Part shown: in pieces, positions 57,207-64,000 of the stretch | Layout: every line of letters begins with the position of its first letter | Numbering within the stretch: the stretch's first letter is position 1 | Origin: Sphingopyxis alaskensis RB2256 | GTDB taxonomy: Bacteria > Pseudomonadota > Alphaproteobacteria > Sphingomonadales > Sphingomonadaceae | Direction: 5' to 3' | Assembly: GCF_000013985.1 (NCBI RefSeq) | Contig: NC_008048.1 | Span: 1,612,001-1,676,000 of the forward strand | Length of the DNA stretch: 64,000 bases | Position numbers and translations under genes: made by a program | The notes under the pieces: generated by a model | Databases searched by the model: none | What the model was told of the DNA's origin: nothing | What the model saw: only the letters and a program-made list of their open reading frames with translations

Positions 57207-58280
57207 ATGACCATCATCGTCCCCGTCATCCTTTCCGGCGGCTCCGGCACGCGCCTCTGGCCCGTATCGACCGCCGAGGCTCCCAAGCAGTTCCAGCCGC
57301 TCACAGGCGGCGACAGCATGTTCCGGCACACGGTGGAGCGCGCGAGCGATCGCACCCGCTTCGCCGCGCCGCTGGTCGTGTGCGGTCCGGCGCACGTCGC
57401 GCATGTCGAAGTCGATCTGGCCGCGGCGCGCATCGACGACGCGCGGATCATCGTCGAGCCCGCGGCGCGCAACACCGCCCCGGCGATTGCGCTCGCCGCG
57501 CTGGCCGCGCGTTCGGACGATCCCGACGCGATGATCCTCGTCATGCCAGCCGACCATGTGATGACCGACGTGCCAACCTTCCGCAAAGCGGTCGAGGCGG
57601 CGCGCCCCGCGGTCGAAGGCGGCGCGCTCGCGACCTTCGGCATTGCGCCGTCGCATCCCGAAACCGGCTATGGCTATATCGCGGCGGGCGATCCGGTGAT
57701 CGGCGCTCCGGGCGTGCGCATGGTACGCCGCTTCGTCGAAAAGCCGCCGCGCGAGCGCGCAGAAGCGATGCTGGACGAAGGCAGTCATTACTGGAACGCC
57801 GGCATATTCCTGATGCGCGCCGACCGTTTCCTTGCCGAACTGGAGCGGCAACAGCCCGCAATGGCGTCCGCCTGCACGGCGGCGATGGACGGTGCGCGGT
57901 CAGACGGCGCGAAGGTCCATCCGCACGCCGACGCCTTCCTCGCCAGCCCGTCGAACTCGGTCGATTATGCGGTGATGGAGGGCGCCAGCCATGTCGTCGT
58001 CGTTCCCGTCGATCCCGGCTGGTCCGACGTCGGCGGCTGGGCCGCGCTTCACGAACTCGGCGACAAGGATATGGCGGGCAATGTCCGCATCGGCGAGATC
58101 ATCGCCCTCGACGCGGCCGACAATTATCTGCGCGCGGGCGATGGCAAACGGATCGCCGTCGTCGGTGTTTCGGACCTTATCGTCGTCGCGCACGGCGATG
58201 ACATCCTCGTCATCCCGCGCGAGCGGGCGCAGGAGGTCAAGGCGATCGTCGAAGCGCTCGCCAAGCGCTCGCCCGGCTGA
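57207..58280 (+). CDS. manC: Mannose-1-phosphate guanylyltransferase
   Basis: A 358-residue single-domain GMP enzyme making GDP-mannose from mannose-1-phosphate and [28 protein letters not shown] is the pyrophosphorylase signature. [49 protein letters not shown] and WNAGIFLM follow. The C-terminal isomerase domain of bifunctional ManC is absent, which fits the separate manA upstream. An in-frame TTG at 57201 precedes the ATG, which is preferred. No phosphomannomutase gene is visible in the window. Confidence 0.93.
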   Translation: MTIIVPVILSGGSGTRLWPVSTAEAPKQFQPLTGGDSMFRHTVERASDRTRFAAPLVVCGPAHVAHVEVDLAAARIDDARIIVEPAARNTAPAIALAALAARSDDPDAMILVMPADHVMTDVPTFRKAVEAARPAVEGGALATFGIAPSHPETGYGYIAAGDPVIGAPGVRMVRRFVEKPPRERAEAMLDEGSHYWNAGIFLMRADRFLAELERQQPAMASACTAAMDGARSDGAKVHPHADAFLASPSNSVDYAVMEGASHVVVVPVDPGWSDVGGWAALHELGDKDMAGNVRIGEIIALDAADNYLRAGDGKRIAVVGVSDLIVVAHGDDILVIPRERAQEVKAIVEALAKRSPG

Positions 58281-58333
58281 AGGCGCTCGCCCGCCCCTTG
58301 CGGCGCCACCCGCCATCGCCCATATCGCGCGGC

Positions 58334-58900
58334 ATGACCCATCCCCACGCGCAAAGTGCCGCGCCCTGGCACGGAACCACCATTCTTTCGGCCCGCAACG
58401 AAGGCAAGGTCGTCGTCATCGGCGACGGGCAGGTGTCGATGGGCCAGACGGTGATGAAGCCCAACGCCCGCAAGGTCCGCCGCCTGCACGACGGCAGCGT
58501 GATCGGCGGCTTCGCGGGCGCGACCGCCGACGCTTTCACGCTGTTCGAGCGGCTCGAGGCCAAGCTGGAGCGCCACAACGGCCAGCTTCTCCGCGCCGCG
58601 GTCGAACTGGCGAAGGACTGGCGCACCGACAAATATCTGCGCAACCTGGAGGCGATGATGATCGTCGCCGACAGGGAAGTCACGCTCGTCATCACCGGCA
58701 ACGGCGACGTGCTCGAACCCACGGGCGGCATCGTCGCGATCGGCTCGGGCGGCAATTTCGCGCTGTCGGCGGCCCGCGCGCTCGCCGATTACGAAAAAGA
58801 CCCCGAGGTGCTGGCGAAAAAGGCGATGGCCGTCGCCGCCGAGATCTGCGTCTATACCAACGACCAGTTCACGCTCGAAACCATCGAAATCCAGGCGTAA
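58334..58900 (+). CDS. hslV: ATP-dependent protease subunit HslV
   Basis: A 188-residue threonine protease of the HslUV complex. After a 14-residue propeptide the catalytic Thr starts the mature chain ([23 protein letters not shown]). [49 protein letters not shown] and [23 protein letters not shown] are canonical. The ATG at 58334 gives a normal length; an upstream start would add 12 unlike residues. It is followed 4 nt later by hslU in the usual pair. Confidence 0.97.
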   Translation: MTHPHAQSAAPWHGTTILSARNEGKVVVIGDGQVSMGQTVMKPNARKVRRLHDGSVIGGFAGATADAFTLFERLEAKLERHNGQLLRAAVELAKDWRTDKYLRNLEAMMIVADREVTLVITGNGDVLEPTGGIVAIGSGGNFALSAARALADYEKDPEVLAKKAMAVAAEICVYTNDQFTLETIEIQA

Positions 58901-58904
58901 TCCC

Positions 58905-60206
58905 ATGAACAAAGATTTGACCCCGAAGGCGATCGTCGCCGCACTGGACACGCATATCATCGGCCAGGATGCGGCGAAGCGCGCGGTCGCGGTGGCGCTG
59001 CGCAACCGCTGGCGCCGCCAGCAGCTGCCCGCCGAGCTGCGCGACGAGGTGACGCCGAAGAATATCCTGATGATCGGCCCCACCGGCTGCGGCAAGACCG
59101 AGATTTCGCGCCGCCTGGCCAAGCTCGCCGATGCGCCCTTCATCAAGGTCGAGGCGACCAAGTTCACCGAGGTCGGCTATGTCGGCCGCGACGTCGAGCA
59201 GATCGCGCGCGACCTCGTCGAAGAGGCGGTGCGGCTGGAAAAGGACCGCCGCCGCGACGCCGTGCGCGCCGCCGCCGAAGAGGCCGCGATGGAACGGCTG
59301 CTCGACGCGCTCACCGGCAAGGGCGCGAGCGAGGCGACGCGCCAGAGCTTTCGCCAACGCATCCGCGAAGGCCATCTCGACGACAGCGAGGTGGAGATCG
59401 AGGTCGCCGACGCGCCCGGCATGAGTTTCGAACTGCCCGGCCAGCCGGGGCAGATGAGCATGATCAACCTGTCCGACATGCTCGGCAAGGCGATGGGCGG
59501 CCTGCCCAGGAAACGCCGCAAGATGAAGGTGATCGACGCCGCGACGCGGTTGATCGAGGAGGAGCAGGACAAAAGGCTCGACCAGGACGATGTCGCCCGC
59601 GTCGCGCTCGCCGATGCCGAGGCCAACGGCATCGTCTTCCTCGACGAGATCGACAAGATCGCGGTCAGCGACGTGCGCGGCGGATCGGTCAGTCGCGAGG
59701 GGGTGCAGCGCGACCTCTTGCCGCTCATCGAGGGCACGACCGTCGCGACCAAATATGGCCCGATGAAGACCGATCATATCCTCTTCATCGCGTCGGGCGC
59801 CTTTCACGTCGCCAAGCCCAGCGACCTGCTCCCCGAACTCCAGGGCCGCCTGCCGATCCGCGTCGAACTCGGTGCGCTCACCGAGGAGGATTTCGTCCGC
59901 ATCCTGAGCGAGACGAAGGCGGGGCTGCCCGAACAATATGTCGCGCTGCTCGGCACCGAGGGCGTGACGCTGAACTTCGCCCCCGACGCGATCGCGCGCG
60001 TCGCGAAACTCGCCGCCGAAGTGAACGAAAAGGTCGAGAATATCGGCGCGCGCCGACTTCAGACGATCATGGAACGGCTGGTCGAGGAAATCAGCTTCAC
60101 CGCCGAGGATGCTCCCGGCGCGACGATCGACATCGACGCCGCCTATGTCGACCGCCAGCTTGCCGATGTCGTGGGCGACACCGATCTCAGCAAATATGTG
60201 CTTTAG
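58905..60206 (+). CDS. hslU: ATP-dependent protease ATPase subunit HslU
   Basis: A 433-residue AAA+ unfoldase. Walker [16 protein letters not shown], the pore-adjacent [17 protein letters not shown], Walker [13 protein letters not shown] and the sensor regions [25 protein letters not shown] and [12 protein letters not shown] are all present. The C-terminal DLSKYVL, needed to open HslV, is complete. The stop TAG (60204-60206) is also the first three bases of a 273-bp palindromic element, so that element lies directly at the gene end without disturbing the protein. Confidence 0.97.
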   Translation: MNKDLTPKAIVAALDTHIIGQDAAKRAVAVALRNRWRRQQLPAELRDEVTPKNILMIGPTGCGKTEISRRLAKLADAPFIKVEATKFTEVGYVGRDVEQIARDLVEEAVRLEKDRRRDAVRAAAEEAAMERLLDALTGKGASEATRQSFRQRIREGHLDDSEVEIEVADAPGMSFELPGQPGQMSMINLSDMLGKAMGGLPRKRRKMKVIDAATRLIEEEQDKRLDQDDVARVALADAEANGIVFLDEIDKIAVSDVRGGSVSREGVQRDLLPLIEGTTVATKYGPMKTDHILFIASGAFHVAKPSDLLPELQGRLPIRVELGALTEEDFVRILSETKAGLPEQYVALLGTEGVTLNFAPDAIARVAKLAAEVNEKVENIGARRLQTIMERLVEEISFTAEDAPGATIDIDAAYVDRQLADVVGDTDLSKYVL

Positions 60207-60476
60207 AGCGCGATGACATGATATTGACCCACCGTGACGGAGGCGATTCTGGCCGAGTGCGAGGCGCGAGGAGCGGCGCGATGCGGGACATCGCGCCCGA
60301 CGAGCAACGTGGCAATCGGCCAGAATCGACCCGCCCCGGAGGGGTTGCCCCCTGAAGCCCGCCGGACAGCGGCGCGTCTCTGGACCGGGCAACCAGCCCG
60401 TCTCCTGCGAGACGCTTCTTGCCGACGAACTTCAGGGGGCAATCACGGTGGGTCAATATCATGTCATCGCGCTCTA
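60204..60476. mobile_element. 273-bp MITE-like element with 34-bp perfect terminal inverted repeats and nested palindromes
   Basis: Positions 60204-60237 and 60443-60476 are perfect reverse complements (34 of 34). Between them are two arms. Arm A pairs 60244-60256 with 60316-60328 and encloses a 9-bp stem (60275-60283 with 60289-60297). Arm B pairs 60345-60357 with 60430-60442 and encloses stems 60374-60380/60409-60415 and 60386-60390/60396-60400. The whole could fold as a three-way junction in RNA or a cruciform in DNA. The ends read TAGAGCG...CGCTCTA. No transposase is encoded. A structured noncoding RNA is the alternative reading. Confidence 0.7.
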
Positions 60477-60710
60477 GCGGGGCGTGCCGGCGCGGGCCGG
60501 GATGACGAATGGAGGAAGGTCAGGAAGCGACCCCCGAACCGCCCTTCCCTCGCGCTTCCGCGGCAATGGTCCAAACCCTTCATCAACAAACCCAAATCGG
60601 CAGCGTTTTACCCGTCCGTTTGCCGAACTTCATTTGACTTTCGCGCGTTCGCAATGCGATGAACGGGGGACACGGTCGATCTGGGTCAAGCGGCCGGTAC
60701 GGAGACAGCA
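60477..60710. other. Intergenic region upstream of the RodZ-like gene
   Basis: This 234-nt stretch follows the palindromic element and precedes the RodZ-like start. No credible reading frame is seen. The part from about 60590 to 60680 is less GC-rich and is the likely promoter region, but no certain -35/-10 pair could be picked. A fragment CGGGCCGGGATGACG near 60495 resembles half of a REP-like repeat. Confidence 0.4.
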
Positions 60711-61568
60711 ATGACGGATGAGGACGTCGCCCCGCAGCAGGGCGAGCTGGCGATCACGCGCACCGGCGATCGGCTTCGGCTGGCGCGCGAGGCCGCGGGA
60801 TTGTCGCTGGCCGATGTGGCGACGCGCACGCGCATCACCCAGCGTCATCTGGCGGCCATTGAAAAGTCCGATTTTTCCGAGCTGCCGGGCCGCACCTATG
60901 TCACCGGCTTTGCGCGCGCTTATGCCCGCGCCGTGAACTTGCCCGAGGCCGAGATCGGCGCGGCGATCCGTCGGGAACTCGAAGAGGATGAATATGGCTC
61001 GCGGCCCCTTTACGAAGCCTATGAGCCGACCGATCCCGCGCGCCTGCCGACCGCGCGGCTGACCTGGACGCTCGTTATCGTGACGCTTCTGCTCGCGTCG
61101 GCCTATGGCGTCTGGCGCTTCCTGTCGGTCGAACCCGACGAGGCGCTCATCGCCGCGCAGAACCGCGACGCCGACGCATCGGAAGCGCCCGAAAGCGCGG
61201 CGAGCACGGTGCCTGCGGCCAAGGCCGGCGGCGCGTCCGCCGGGGTGGCGGAGAATGCTCCCGTCGTGCTGACCGGCCTCTCCGAAGTATGGATCGGTTT
61301 CGACGATGCCGAAGGCAAGACCCAGAATTGGCGCACACTCGACCCCGGCGAAACCTATCAGGTGCCCCCCGCCTATATCGAGCAGTTCACGCTGCGCACC
61401 AGCATCCCGCAGGCGCTGAAGGTCACGGTCGGTGGCCGCGACGTCGGCCCGGTCGGTCCCGCCGACACGCTGGTCAAGAATATCTCGCTGAAACCTGCCG
61501 ATTTGATTGCGCGTGCCGGGAGCACGGGCGCACCGGGCGCCGCCACGCCGGGCCGCCCGCAGGGCTGA
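60711..61568 (+). CDS. RodZ-like helix-turn-helix membrane protein (DUF4115)
   Basis: A 285-residue bitopic protein. Residues about 15-80 are an HTH_25 type domain (GDRLRLAREAAGLSLADVATRTRITQRHLAAIEKSDFSELPGRTYVTGFARAYA). One membrane helix at about 118-138 (LTWTLVIVTLLLASAYGVWRFL) follows. A Pro/Ala-rich linker leads to a periplasmic DUF4115 domain (VWIGFDDAEGKTQNWRTLDPGETYQVP). RodZ homologues bind MreB and hold the elongation machinery. The ATG is preceded by CGGAGACAGCA. It is followed by cpoB, a common order in sphingomonads. Confidence 0.88.
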   Translation: MTDEDVAPQQGELAITRTGDRLRLAREAAGLSLADVATRTRITQRHLAAIEKSDFSELPGRTYVTGFARAYARAVNLPEAEIGAAIRRELEEDEYGSRPLYEAYEPTDPARLPTARLTWTLVIVTLLLASAYGVWRFLSVEPDEALIAAQNRDADASEAPESAASTVPAAKAGGASAGVAENAPVVLTGLSEVWIGFDDAEGKTQNWRTLDPGETYQVPPAYIEQFTLRTSIPQALKVTVGGRDVGPVGPADTLVKNISLKPADLIARAGSTGAPGAATPGRPQG

Positions 61569-61682
61569 TTCGCCGATCATCCGGGCCGGTTGCCGCGGCG
61601 GCGCACCGAAATGGGTTTGCGCTGGCGCGGCCTGGCGCGTTATGGACGGCAAACTGGTTAACGAGTGGGGACCGAAAAGCAG

Positions 61683-62624
61683 ATGAGGATGCGTCAGATC
61701 TTTTTCCTGGGAACGGCAGCGATCGGGCTCGCCGCAACGATGCCCGCCGCGGCGCAGGACGCGGCGCTCGGCAAGCGCGTCGAGCGGCTCGAAAAGGAAA
61801 TGCGCGCGGTCCAGCGCACCGTTTTTCCCGGCGGCAACCCGACCTTTTTCGAGGGCGAGATCGCGCCCGACAACACGCCCGGCGAACGCGCGCGCGCCAA
61901 TGCGCCGGTGATCGACCTGACCGCGCGCGTCGACGCGCTCGAAACGCAGTTGCAGGCGCTCACCGGCCAGACCGAGCAAAATGCTTTCCATCTGCGCGAA
62001 CTCGAAAAGCAATTTGCCGCCTACAAGGCCGAAATGGACAAGCGCCTTGCCGATCCAGCGGCAAGCGAAGACACGCCAACCCCTGCCAGCCTTGCACCGA
62101 CGGTCAAGGCGCCCGCGGCGACCGCAGCGGTCGCAACCCCCACAACCAGACCGGCGAGCAAGCCGGGGGCCAAGCCCGCCGGACCCGACGCCGCCCGGCT
62201 CGCGCTCGTCAAGGCGGTCGAGGTTCCGGCAACGGGCAACGAGACCAAGGACGCCTATGACTATGGCTATCGGCTTTGGGACGCCAAGCTCTATCCCGAG
62301 GCGCAGGCGCAATTGAAAAGCGTCGTCGCCAAATGGCCGCAAAGCAGCTATGCGAGCTTTGCGCAGAATCTGCTTGGTCGCGCCTATCTCGACGAAGGCA
62401 AGCCCAGCCTTGCCGCGGTCGCCTTCTACAATAATTACAAGGATCGCCCAAGTGGCCCGCGCGCGCCGCACAGCCTGATGTACATGGGCGTCGCGCTCGA
62501 CAGGCTCGGTCGCAAGGCCGACGCCTGCAAGGCGTTCCGCGAACTCGACGAAGTCTATGGCGACAAGGCGCCGCAGGATGTCCGCACCGATGCTGCCGCC
62601 GCAAAAGCAAAAGCCGGCTGTTGA
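61683..62624 (+). CDS. cpoB: Tol-Pal system-associated periplasmic protein CpoB/YbgF-like
   Basis: A 313-residue exported protein. A signal peptide (IFFLGTAAIGLAATMPAAAQ) is followed by a coiled-coil trimerisation region (residues about 30-120; LGKRVERLEKEMRAVQRT and LTARVDALETQLQALTGQTEQNAFHLRELEKQFAAYKAEM). A low-complexity linker and C-terminal TPR repeats complete it (YDYGYRLWDAKLYPEAQAQLKSVVAKWPQSSYASFAQNLLGRAYLDEGK). CpoB links Tol-Pal action to peptidoglycan synthesis during division. GTG at 61665 is possible, but ATG at 61683 after GGGGA is better. The gene overlaps tilS. Confidence 0.88.
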   Translation: MRMRQIFFLGTAAIGLAATMPAAAQDAALGKRVERLEKEMRAVQRTVFPGGNPTFFEGEIAPDNTPGERARANAPVIDLTARVDALETQLQALTGQTEQNAFHLRELEKQFAAYKAEMDKRLADPAASEDTPTPASLAPTVKAPAATAAVATPTTRPASKPGAKPAGPDAARLALVKAVEVPATGNETKDAYDYGYRLWDAKLYPEAQAQLKSVVAKWPQSSYASFAQNLLGRAYLDEGKPSLAAVAFYNNYKDRPSGPRAPHSLMYMGVALDRLGRKADACKAFRELDEVYGDKAPQDVRTDAAAAKAKAGC

Positions 62625-63582
62625 AAGCGACGTCGCGGGGCGGCTCGCCGGCGATCTCGCGGCGCTGCTTGGCGTCGGCTGGCACCGGCTGCATTATGGC
62701 GTCGCGGTATCGGGCGGCCCCGACAGCATGGCGCTGCTCTGGATGATGGTCTCGCTGCTGCCCGGTCAGGTGTGGGCGGCGACGGTCGATCATGGCCTGC
62801 GCAAGGGATCGGACGATGAAGCGCGCATGGTCGCGGCCTTCTGCGCGCGCGAACATATCCCCCATTCGACACTGCGACCGCCGACGCCGATCCGCGGATC
62901 GCTGCAGGCGGCGGCGCGCACCGAACGCTATCGTCTGCTCGAACAATGGCGCGAGGCCCATGCGCTCGACCATATCGTCACCGCGCATCATGCCGACGAT
63001 CAGCTCGAAACGATCGTCATGCGGCTCAACCGCGCGAGCGGCGTCGGCGGGCTCGCCGCGATCCGCGCCACCAACGGCGCCGTGCTGCGCCCGCTCCTTG
63101 GCTGGCGACGCCGCGAACTGGTCGATGTCGCGCTCGACAACGACCTGCCCTTCATCGACGATCCCTCGAACAGCGACGATCGCTTCGACCGCGCGCGCCT
63201 GCGTCATGCGCTGCGCTCGCAGACCGCGCTCGACCCCGTAGCCGCGGCGAAATCGGCGGCATGGCTCGCCGAGGCCGACGAGGCGCTCGACTGGACGGTC
63301 GATCGGCTCATCGCGGACTGGCCCGACGCCTCCGACATTGCGGTGATCCGCGACGAAGCCTATCCACCCGAACTGTTCCGCCGCATCGTGGCCCATCGGC
63401 TGCGCGCCAATGCGCCGCAGCTGGCGCTGCGCGGCGCCGCGCTCGACGGCGTGATCGCCGCGATGCGCGCCGGGCGGCGCGCGATGGTCGGCGCCTTGCT
63501 GATCGACGCCGATCGCGGGCTCGCAGGGACGATCTGGCGCATTTCCGCGGCGCCGCGCCGGAAGGCGCCCAAAAAGGCCTGA
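62578..63582 (+). CDS. tilS: tRNA(Ile)-lysidine synthase
   Basis: A 334-residue ATP-dependent enzyme that adds lysine to C34 of tRNA-Ile(CAU). The PP-loop motif VAVSGGPDSMALLWMM is complete. WAATVDHGLRKGSDDEARMVAAFC, SLQAAARTERYRLLEQW, HHADDQLETIVMRLNRASG, RPLLGWRRRELVDVA and DDPSNSDDRFDRARLRHAL match TilS. The C-terminal tRNA-binding extension is short compared with the E. coli protein (432), as is common here. ATG at 62578 and at 62590 are both possible inside cpoB. The former has AAGG upstream. Confidence 0.92.
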   Translation: MSAPMLPPQKQKPAVESDVAGRLAGDLAALLGVGWHRLHYGVAVSGGPDSMALLWMMVSLLPGQVWAATVDHGLRKGSDDEARMVAAFCAREHIPHSTLRPPTPIRGSLQAAARTERYRLLEQWREAHALDHIVTAHHADDQLETIVMRLNRASGVGGLAAIRATNGAVLRPLLGWRRRELVDVALDNDLPFIDDPSNSDDRFDRARLRHALRSQTALDPVAAAKSAAWLAEADEALDWTVDRLIADWPDASDIAVIRDEAYPPELFRRIVAHRLRANAPQLALRGAALDGVIAAMRAGRRAMVGALLIDADRGLAGTIWRISAAPRRKAPKKA

Positions 63583-63662
63583 TTGCCTCATTGTCATTTA
63601 ACCCGATTATCCTATCTTGTCGGGTAGGAGCGCGCATTGCGCCGTTGAGGAAAGAACTCCGA

Positions 63663-64000
63663 ATGCAGGACGACAAGGAACCGCAGGGCAACCCCTGGAT
63701 GAAGAGCGTGATGATCTGGAGCGGCATTCTGCTTGCCATGCTCCTTGTCGCCTCGATGTTCGGCGGCGCCGCACAGCCCGTCGGCAATCCGCTCGCCTAT
63801 TCGGAGTTCCGCCAGAAGGTCGAGGAAGGCAGCGTCAAGGAAGTGATCCTGTCGGAGGACCGAGTCACCGGCACGCTGTCGAACGGCGACCGTTTTACGG
63901 CGAACGTCGTGCGCGACCCCGACCTGCTCAAGATGCTGAACGACAATGGCGTGAAATATGACGGGCAGCCGGCCGAAACGCCCAATTTCTGGATGTATAT
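63663..64000 (+). CDS. ftsH: ATP-dependent zinc metalloprotease FtsH (partial, C-terminus outside window)
   Basis: The first 112 codons of FtsH, a membrane-anchored AAA+ protease. The N-terminus ends in NPWMKSVMIWSGILLAMLLVASMFGG, which is the first membrane helix. The periplasmic FtsH_ext domain follows (NPLAYSEFRQKVEEGSVKEVILSEDRVTGTL, DPDLLKMLNDNGVKYDGQP). The ATG has GAGGAAAG about 10 nt upstream. The order tilS-ftsH is widely conserved in proteobacteria. The ATPase and zinc motifs lie beyond the right edge. Confidence 0.95.
   Translation, partial: MQDDKEPQGNPWMKSVMIWSGILLAMLLVASMFGGAAQPVGNPLAYSEFRQKVEEGSVKEVILSEDRVTGTLSNGDRFTANVVRDPDLLKMLNDNGVKYDGQPAETPNFWMY

Noticed and set aside
23235..58280. 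Genomic island with integrase or insertion sequences around the polysaccharide genes
   Set aside because: No transposase, integrase, tRNA-embedded repeat or insertion sequence was seen at the borders. Base composition looks only slightly different by eye.
60187..60462. 91-codon minus-strand frame within the palindromic element
   Set aside because: It arises from the inverted repeats, has no ribosome-binding site and no similarity that I recognise. The structure explains the sequence better.
1..64000. CRISPR array or prophage
   Set aside because: No regularly spaced direct repeats, Cas genes or phage structural genes were found on reading both strands.

Overview
The window looks like chromosomal DNA of a high-GC alphaproteobacterium of the Sphingomonadales (Sphingopyxis or a close relative; this placement is my inference from gene content and protein style, not from a marker-gene comparison). 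Housekeeping genes sit at both ends. On the left are a cyclopropane-fatty-acyl synthase (cut by the window edge), korAB, rppH, a family 5 uracil-DNA glycosylase, folK and tRNA-Lys(UUU). On the right are hslVU, a RodZ-like gene, a cpoB/ybgF-like gene, tilS and the start of ftsH (cut by the window edge).

From about 8.9 to 11.4 kb lies a bufferin-type copper-chelating RiPP operon: precursor bufA, the DUF692/MNIO enzyme bufB and its DUF2063 partner bufC. An ECF-type promoter (GTAACC, 16 nt, CGAA) stands in front of bufA. The ECF sigma factor gene and its NrsF-like membrane anti-sigma gene directly downstream are both broken: the sigma gene has lost its 5' half and carries a nonsense codon, and the nrsF gene has a large internal deletion. 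From 12.7 to 20.2 kb, on the minus strand, are tamA, tamB, a small lipoprotein gene and a UPF0016/GDT1 manganese exporter gene. A yybP-ykoY manganese riboswitch precedes the exporter, and its conserved core contains the stop codon of the lipoprotein gene.

From about 23 to 58 kb the window is dominated by surface polysaccharide genes. One long, mostly overlapping minus-strand array runs from wza (52.7 kb) down to a 2-oxoglutarate dioxygenase (31.1 kb). It encodes export (Wza, Wzc), an initiating phosphoglycosyl transferase, a PglF/WbpM-type 4,6-dehydratase, an O-antigen ligase-like protein, Wzx, and two nonulosonic-acid modules. The first module (PglF-, PglE-, PglD-, NeuC/LegG-, NeuB/LegI- and NeuA/LegF-like proteins) is a complete route on paper from UDP-GlcNAc through UDP-di-N-acetylbacillosamine to a CMP-legionaminic-acid-type sugar. 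The second holds an unusual CBS-NeuB-SAF-TIM-barrel fusion, a second cytidylyltransferase and a Gfo/Idh oxidoreductase. A convergent plus-strand group (26.1-31.1 kb) encodes two capsule-type transferase candidates, a second polymerase and a GT2. Precursor genes flank the array: lspL, galE, ugd, a UDP-glucuronate decarboxylase, wecB/wecC for UDP-ManNAcA, and manA/manC for GDP-mannose.

Other items of note are a 273-bp element with perfect 34-bp terminal inverted repeats and nested palindromes whose end coincides with the hslU stop codon, and two shorter REP-like inverted repeats. I saw no CRISPR array, rRNA, prophage or intact insertion sequence.
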